NCBI RefSeq assembly: GCF_009746715.1
Contig: NZ_VRKW01000001.1
Span: 62,001 to 126,000 of the forward strand
DNA: 64,000 nucleotides
Reading direction: 5' to 3'
Source: Ketobacter sp. MCCC 1A13808
GTDB taxonomy: Bacteria; Pseudomonadota; Gammaproteobacteria; Pseudomonadales; Ketobacteraceae
The notes beneath the pieces were generated by a model. It worked only from the letters and a program-made list of their open reading frames with translations. It was not told where the DNA came from and searched no databases. This document shows, one piece after another, positions 59,062-64,000 of this stretch; the stretch's first letter is position 1; the number at the start of each line of letters is the position of its first letter. The position numbers and the translations under genes are program-made.

Positions 59062-60042
59062 ATGAAACAACCTGTACGCGTAGTCGTTACCGGTGCCGCC
59101 GGTCAAATCAGCTATTCATTATTGTTCCGTATTGCAGCAGGCGAAATGTTAGGCCCGGATCAACCGGTCATTTTGCAGATGCTGGAAATCACCCCTGCCT
59201 TGGGCGCCCTGCAAGGGGTAGCGATGGAGTTGGACGATTGTGCTTTTCCGCTTCTGCACAGCATGGTGATCACCGACGATCCTAACGTTGCTTACAAAGA
59301 TGCTGATTATGCTCTTCTGGTTGGTGCCCGCCCCCGCGGACCCGGCATGGAGCGCAAGGATCTTCTGGAAGCCAACGCCGCCATCTTTTCCGTTCAGGGC
59401 AAAGCGATCAACGATCATGCCAGCCGCGATATCAAAGTATTGGTAGTTGGGAACCCTGCAAATACCAATGCGCTGATTGCTCAACGCAACGCTCCGGATA
59501 TTAACCCCCGTCAGTTCACCGCTATGACCCGCCTGGACCACAATCGCGCCCTCACGCAACTGGCTCAGAAAACCGGTAGCTCGATCAACGACATCACCAA
59601 GATGACCATCTGGGGCAACCACTCTTCTACTCAGTATCCTGATATTTCGAAAGCTTTGATCTCTGGCGAAGCGGCCGAACCCAAAATTGAGCAAGACTGG
59701 TACCGCAACGAGTTTATCCCTGTCGTGCAACAACGTGGCGCAGCCATCATTAAAGCTCGTGGCGCATCCAGTGCCGCTTCCGCTGCCAACGCGGCTATCT
59801 TCCATGTACGAGACTGGGCACTCGGCACTGCCGAAGGTGACTGGGCCAGCATGGGCGTTTATAGCGACGGTAGCTACGGCATAGCGGAAGGATTGATTTA
59901 CTCTTTCCCTTGCGTGTGCAAAAACGGTGACTGGGAAATTGTTCAAGGCCTGGACATCAGTGACTTCAGCCGTGAAAAAATGCAAGCTACAGAAACCGAA
60001 CTAGCAGAAGAACGTGATGCGGTCTCACACTTGCTGCCATAA
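59062..60042 (+). CDS. mdh: Malate dehydrogenase (type 2, LDH-like)
   Basis: NAD-dependent oxidation of malate to oxaloacetate in the TCA cycle. The 326-aa protein is of the cytosolic/Burkholderia type, not the 312-aa E. coli type. The Rossmann motif is [17 protein letters not shown], the substrate Arg loop is [15 protein letters not shown] and the catalytic region is TRLDHNRAL and [20 protein letters not shown] precedes the ATG. It is flanked by its own promoter and a strong terminator. Confidence 0.95.
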   Translation: MKQPVRVVVTGAAGQISYSLLFRIAAGEMLGPDQPVILQMLEITPALGALQGVAMELDDCAFPLLHSMVITDDPNVAYKDADYALLVGARPRGPGMERKDLLEANAAIFSVQGKAINDHASRDIKVLVVGNPANTNALIAQRNAPDINPRQFTAMTRLDHNRALTQLAQKTGSSINDITKMTIWGNHSSTQYPDISKALISGEAAEPKIEQDWYRNEFIPVVQQRGAAIIKARGASSAASAANAAIFHVRDWALGTAEGDWASMGVYSDGSYGIAEGLIYSFPCVCKNGDWEIVQGLDISDFSREKMQATETELAEERDAVSHLLP

Positions 60043-60104
60043 CATCGGCACACCAGCGTCAGTATTTTGGTAAAAACAGGCAGTAGCTAAAAATTATTGT
60101 TCTG

Positions 60105-60143
60105 AAAAAGCCCGCGGTGCTTCCTGAGCATCGCGGGCTTTTT
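60105..60143. terminator. Bidirectional terminator between mdh and rraA
   Basis: AAAAAGCCCGCGGTGC / GCATCGCGGGCTTTTT with loop TTCCTGA, a 16-bp stem with one G-T pair and T runs on both strands. It serves mdh and the convergent rraA. Confidence 0.88.
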
Positions 60144-60167
60144 AATGATCGGGAAAATTAATAAATG

Positions 60168-60653
60168 TCAGGGCATCTCGAGCGCTTTCTGGGACACAAT
60201 CACACCATTATTATCGGCATAGACAAACTCACCGGGTAAGAAAGTTACACCGCCGAAGCTCACTGGGATATCAAGATCCCCTCTTCCCTGCCGGTTGCTT
60301 TTTATAGGAATAGTGCGCAACGCCTGAACCCCCAGGTCGGTTTTTCCAATCTCGTCCACGTCACGAATACATCCGTAAATAATCAAACCTGCCCAGCCGT
60401 TTACCGCTGCTTTTTCTGCCAGCATATCGCCGAGCAGCGCACACCGCAATGAGCCTCCGCCATCCACTACCAATACCCTGCCGTTGCCGGATGTACCCAC
60501 CTGCTCTTTCACAACCGAATTATCTTCATGGCATTTGATCGTCACGATAGGGCCGCCAAATGCGACTTTACCACCATAATTGGTAAATATGGGCTCCACA
60601 ATACGAACACTTTCGGGATGGGCGTCACACAAATCAGGGGTAAGAATCTGCAC
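60168..60653 (-). CDS. rraA: Ribonuclease E activity regulator RraA
   Basis: Trimeric protein that binds RNase E and inhibits mRNA decay in E. coli; relatives also act as HMG/oxaloacetate aldolase-like enzymes. The 161-aa protein has [37 protein letters not shown] and [11 protein letters not shown], all typical. The start is GTG (60651-60653) behind AGGTAACT. Confidence 0.93.
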   Translation of the reverse strand: MQILTPDLCDAHPESVRIVEPIFTNYGGKVAFGGPIVTIKCHEDNSVVKEQVGTSGNGRVLVVDGGGSLRCALLGDMLAEKAAVNGWAGLIIYGCIRDVDEIGKTDLGVQALRTIPIKSNRQGRGDLDIPVSFGGVTFLPGEFVYADNNGVIVSQKALEMP

Positions 60654-60679
60654 AGTAGTTACCTCGTAAATGTTGAGAA

Positions 60680-61351
60680 TCAGACGTCTGCCAGTTTAAC
60701 AATCTGTTGATGGGTGTACAGGTTTACCTTGGCCATTTTCGGACTAGGATCCAACTGCACACATTCATTAACCATCGCACGGGCGACGGTGTCCGCCGAT
60801 ATAGACCGATACCGGGTCATAGAGCCGACCATCAAAGGATTCAGGAGCGACATCACCTTCGCACCCAGCTCTTCCCCTAGTCGATTTTGTTGACGGTCGC
60901 CCAATAGTAACGAAGGCCGGTAAATTGACAACACCGGATACTCTAACGCACGCAGGTAGGTTTCCAGCTTCCCTTTCACGCGAGAATAAAACACCATGGA
61001 TTGAGCAGATGCACCCACCGCAGAAACCAGCAGGAATGCCTTCGCACAACGAGCCCGCCCAAGTTCAGCAGCTTCTATGCAATATTCGTAATCCACCTTC
61101 TTAAACTGGGCACGACTACCTGCTTGTTTAATAGTGGTCCCCAGGCAACATAAAATAACATCCGCATCGAACAATTCCGGATATTCATCCAAACGCTCAA
61201 AATCCACCAACACATTGTAAAGCTTGCGATCCCTTACTGGCAGTGAACGGCGTGTCGGGGCAATCACCTCATTTACAACGGAGGAACTCAGCAAATGAGT
61301 AAGACAAGACTGGCCCACTAAGCCGGTCGCCCCCAACAGCAGCACTTTCAT
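60680..61351 (-). CDS. TIP30/HTATIP2-like NAD(P)-binding oxidoreductase
   Basis: A 223-aa extended short-chain-dehydrogenase-type protein. The dinucleotide motif is [40 protein letters not shown] and [21 protein letters not shown] (YxxxK) match the HTATIP2-like family, whose substrate in bacteria is unknown. The ATG at 61351 gives this start; the frame is open upstream into the histidine-kinase gene. It lies 13 bases after the kinase stop and 26 bases before the rraA start. Confidence 0.85.
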   Translation of the reverse strand: MKVLLLGATGLVGQSCLTHLLSSSVVNEVIAPTRRSLPVRDRKLYNVLVDFERLDEYPELFDADVILCCLGTTIKQAGSRAQFKKVDYEYCIEAAELGRARCAKAFLLVSAVGASAQSMVFYSRVKGKLETYLRALEYPVLSIYRPSLLLGDRQQNRLGEELGAKVMSLLNPLMVGSMTRYRSISADTVARAMVNECVQLDPSPKMAKVNLYTHQQIVKLADV

Positions 61352-61364
61352 TCTGATTCCTTTT

Positions 61365-63602
61365 TTATGCGGTTTTTCTATCGGATTCGGTCGGACTCGA
61401 GACGTCGTCTTTTGCACCCAGCCATTGCCGGATTTTAGCACTGAGCTCCTCGACATTAACAGGCTTGGAAAGATAATCATCCATACCGCAGGACAGGCAA
61501 CGCTGCTGCTCACCCTCTACCACGCTGGCGGTCATTGCAATAATCGGCACCCGATTGCCCGATGCCACTTCCGTTTCACGCCAGGCCTGTGTTGTTTCAT
61601 AACCATCCAGCACCGGCATAACGCAATCCATTAGAATGAGATCGAACACTTTTTCTTCCAGTATACCGAGCGCTTCCTTGCCGTTCACTACCGAAGTCAC
61701 GGCGTAACCCAGCTTATTTAGCATGCCCTTGGCGACCAACTGACTAACGGCATTATCTTCCACCAGCAATATACGACGTCCATCTACTTCGGTTTCACCT
61801 GGTTCGTTACGTTCACTTGTTTCCGGCAGCGGCTGATCCAGTCCGAAACTTTCGATTAAAGCCCTGCAAAGCTTTTCCTGCGTTACCGGCTTGCTTAACC
61901 AATGCAGATGATGGCTATGCTCAATATCAATTCTGAGCGCATCCGCCCGTTGCGCCAATGACGACAGCACCACTAGATGTACGCTGTCTAATTCCGGTTC
62001 ATGGCGTATTTGTTCAACAAGCTGCAAATCAATAGCCTGAGTCACAGGAAGGTCTATTAAAACCAGATGGTAACCCCTATCGGCCTGTTGATCAGCTTTC
62101 AACAATTTGACTACGGAATCTCGGTCGATAACGGATTCCACAACCATTTCCCAATCTACCAACTGAGAAACCAACGAATCCAACACGCCCTCGCCGGCGC
62201 CTACAATCAACACCCGCTTACCTACCAGCTCTCTGACCGCGGCGGGTTTTTGGGCTTGCTGAGTGGAGAGTTGTAAATGGGCAGTAAACCAGAACTCCGA
62301 GCCGGTCTCCGGCTTCGATTCAAATCCGATCTGGCCATGCATGCATTCTGCCAACCCTTTACTGATCGCCAAACCCAGGCCAGTTCCACCCTGAGCATAA
62401 TTTACCTTTTTCGAAAATGCATCAAATAGGCGATCCTGCAGCTCTGCATCAATGCCCTTGCCGTTATCTTTTACCAGCACTTTGAGCTCGGCTTCTGCTT
62501 CAGACAACTTTGTAAGGTCAACATGTAATGTAATCTCGGTGCCGGCACTGTATTTAATCGCGTTGGATACCAGATTATTTACCAGTTGCATCAAACGATT
62601 CTGGTCGCCCTTAACACGCACCGGAATATCCGCTTGATAGGCACAACTAATCTCCATTCCTTGCTCGTGTGCTCTTGGTCCCAGCAGCTCCAATGTATGA
62701 TCTATACAGCGTTTAACATTGAACACGTCCTCATTTAACTGAATCTGGCCTGAACTAATACGGGAAAAATCCACAATATCATCGATCAAGCTTAATAATG
62801 CTTCACCGGAATGTACGGCCACCTTTTGCAGCTCTCGCTGCTGCTGACTCAGCTCCGTATCATCCAGAAGCGCCAGCATTCCCAATACATTATTCATGGG
62901 CGTACGGATCTCATGAGTAATATTGGAAAGAAATTCAGTCTTGAACTGGCTCGCATCGTTTGCCTCGTGGACCGCATGAGACAAATCTCGAGCCTTGGTA
63001 TGCAATTCATGATGCACTCTGACATTATCCCAATGGCGAATTGTCATCAGGCGCGACTGTCTTACCAGCATGGTTAATACCACCAATAACCCTACCGCAA
63101 TGGAGAGCCCGTTAATATTGGCAATGGCAAAGTAGGCCACTATCGTTGGCAAAAACAACGCCAGTAGGCGAATCACGTTAAATTTATGGTAAGGCGACCA
63201 CTCCACATTGTTGGTTGCTGAGTAACCAACAATATAAAGCGTGATGAGAAAGGAATTGACGCTGATCTGATCAAGCAAAATCAATGAGGCACAAAAGGTA
63301 CCCAGGTAAACGGACGTGGCAATCATCAGCCCGATATAGACCTGACGCCAGCGCGCTGGTCCAGCTCCGTAGGTGCTTTCGAAACGCAGCCCCAAATACA
63401 TGGTGCCCATGCTGAGCAGCAACAGGGCTAAAGCTGCCAACACGGTAGTCCTGGCGTGAACAACGTAGTATCCACCTACCGTCGCTATAAACACGAACAC
63501 CAAAATGTTGGCTGCCACAAGATAACGGCTGTGGCTGGCAAGATTCGAGTCGATCTTGCGCAAAATCTTTCTATCCTTCTGGAGCTTTTCTTCCCTTACC
63601 AT
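61365..63602 (-). CDS. Hybrid sensor histidine kinase with two receiver domains
   Basis: A 745-aa membrane kinase. Residues 1-185 hold about six membrane helices without a periplasmic domain. The dimerisation domain has the phosphoacceptor HEIRTPMNNVLG (His about residue 230), the ATPase has NLVSNAIKYS, DNGKGID and GGTGLGLAISKGL. The first receiver lacks the N-terminal acidic pair (RVLIVGAGEG), so it is degenerate although LVLIDLP is kept. The second receiver is intact (LLVEDNAVSQLVAKGM, LILMDCVMPVLDG, YLSKPVN). No Hpt domain is present. A GTG at 63626 is an alternative start. The output partner is unknown. Confidence 0.92.
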   Translation of the reverse strand: MVREEKLQKDRKILRKIDSNLASHSRYLVAANILVFVFIATVGGYYVVHARTTVLAALALLLLSMGTMYLGLRFESTYGAGPARWRQVYIGLMIATSVYLGTFCASLILLDQISVNSFLITLYIVGYSATNNVEWSPYHKFNVIRLLALFLPTIVAYFAIANINGLSIAVGLLVVLTMLVRQSRLMTIRHWDNVRVHHELHTKARDLSHAVHEANDASQFKTEFLSNITHEIRTPMNNVLGMLALLDDTELSQQQRELQKVAVHSGEALLSLIDDIVDFSRISSGQIQLNEDVFNVKRCIDHTLELLGPRAHEQGMEISCAYQADIPVRVKGDQNRLMQLVNNLVSNAIKYSAGTEITLHVDLTKLSEAEAELKVLVKDNGKGIDAELQDRLFDAFSKKVNYAQGGTGLGLAISKGLAECMHGQIGFESKPETGSEFWFTAHLQLSTQQAQKPAAVRELVGKRVLIVGAGEGVLDSLVSQLVDWEMVVESVIDRDSVVKLLKADQQADRGYHLVLIDLPVTQAIDLQLVEQIRHEPELDSVHLVVLSSLAQRADALRIDIEHSHHLHWLSKPVTQEKLCRALIESFGLDQPLPETSERNEPGETEVDGRRILLVEDNAVSQLVAKGMLNKLGYAVTSVVNGKEALGILEEKVFDLILMDCVMPVLDGYETTQAWRETEVASGNRVPIIAMTASVVEGEQQRCLSCGMDDYLSKPVNVEELSAKIRQWLGAKDDVSSPTESDRKTA

Positions 63603-63771
63603 AACCTGAGCTGCACTCTGAACCACATTCAGTCAGTATAGACCTTAATAGCCGTAATTCGTTGATTCCGTGACAACAGATTCTGTAAGGGGGGCGTTGC
63701 AGAGATGGAATGTAGAACACCTAACACAGGCAATCCATAGCCTGAATCAAGTACAAAGGGAGCCAATAATC

Positions 63772-64000
63772 TCAATAATAATAGGTCAGCCTGAATTGGA
63801 TATAATCATCGCTTTCGATGATACTCAGCTTTCTACCGGTATCAGAAAGACGCTGAAACTCCTGAATGACGTCCAACCCAAAGGCAGGATCAAAAATAAA
63901 ATCATAGCCATTTTCGTCAACCAGATCCGACAGGAAATCGACAATTTCCCGGTAATCAAAATCATCCGGGTTTATAACCGTTGAGTTGATGAGAGAGCTA
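63772..64000 (-). CDS. 3' end of an unidentified minus-strand gene
   Basis: A minus-strand frame open from the right edge to a TGA at 63772-63774, giving the last 75 residues of a protein. Codon use is strongly coding-like (many G-starting codons). The piece is acidic, with DFDYREIVDFLSDLVDEN and GLDVIQEFQRLSDTGRK. I do not recognise the family. It lies on the same strand as, and about 170 bases upstream of, the hybrid kinase. A plus-strand frame across the same bases (63670-63984) is isoleucine-rich and judged a shadow. Confidence 0.6.
   Translation of the reverse strand, partial: SSLINSTVINPDDFDYREIVDFLSDLVDENGYDFIFDPAFGLDVIQEFQRLSDTGRKLSIIESDDYIQFRLTYYY

Noticed and set aside
59149-59985. 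278-codon frame antisense to mdh
   Set aside because: It mirrors the codon periodicity of mdh, which is a certain gene; the translation has no recognisable motifs.
63670-63984. Plus-strand frame of 104 codons with a GTG start
   Set aside because: It lies antisense to a better coding frame on the minus strand that continues past the window, is isoleucine-rich and has no ribosome site.

Overview
The window is a dense stretch of gammaproteobacterial chromosome, roughly half G+C. It has five recognisable blocks whose gene order matches what I recall of the Pseudomonas genome: gacA-uvrC-pgsA followed by tRNA-Gly, tRNA-Cys and tRNA-Leu; tusDCBE-ybiB; cysG-serS-crcB-rarA-lolA-ftsK; trxB-aat-bpt-infA-clpA-clpS-cspD-icd; and nudJ-mnmA-hflD-purB-roxA. 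I infer a member of Pseudomonadales or a close marine relative. Genus and species cannot be read from the sequence. There are no IS elements, phage modules, CRISPR arrays or rRNA operons.

Layout. 1-4.1 kb: the 3' part of ppnN, ubiG, an alpha/beta hydrolase, a DUF2189 membrane protein and a cyclic-nucleotide-domain protein. 4.5-9.3 kb: tRNA-Leu, an unknown gene placed between tRNA-Leu and tRNA-Cys, tRNA-Cys, tRNA-Gly, pgsA, uvrC, the gacA-type regulator and tRNA-Ser. 9.5-12 kb: the tusDCBE sulfur relay and ybiB. 12-21.4 kb, minus strand: a chemoreceptor, cysG, serS, crcB, rarA, lolA and ftsK. 21.5-30.7 kb: ald, trxB, aat, bpt, infA, clpA, clpS, cspD and icd. 30.9-35.9 kb: rluE, moaEDC, a tandem-repeat unknown, nudJ, mnmA and hflD. 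36-42.3 kb: purB, roxA, a DUF7931-like protein, a secretin-like periplasmic protein and glcB. 42.6-55.6 kb, the accessory-looking part: a MalT-like ATPase without a DNA-binding domain, a LysR regulator, an SpmA-SpmB fusion, ttcA, a Tat-exported PhoD, two acyl-CoA dehydrogenases, a YgjP-type peptidase, an outer-membrane barrel, a DUF454 protein and bolA. 55.6-64 kb: a degenerate GGDEF-EAL receptor, an Arg-rich small protein, mdh, rraA, a TIP30-like reductase, a hybrid histidine kinase and the 3' end of another minus-strand gene.

How the genes work together. TusBCDE passes sulfur to MnmA for 2-thiouridine at tRNA position 34, and TtcA makes 2-thiocytidine at position 32, so much of the tRNA thiolation machinery is here. 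Aat, Bpt, ClpS and ClpA form the N-degron pathway apart from ClpP. Icd, GlcB and Mdh belong to the TCA and glyoxylate pathways. LolA, PgsA and FtsK serve the envelope and division.

I did not find a convincing wholly new multi-gene system. The best leads are a uvrC gene with no canonical start codon, an acyl-CoA dehydrogenase pair in which one subunit has lost its catalytic Glu, an orphan STAND ATPase, an unrecognised two-repeat protein, a degenerate c-di-GMP-type receptor and a perfect FNR/Anr box before infA.
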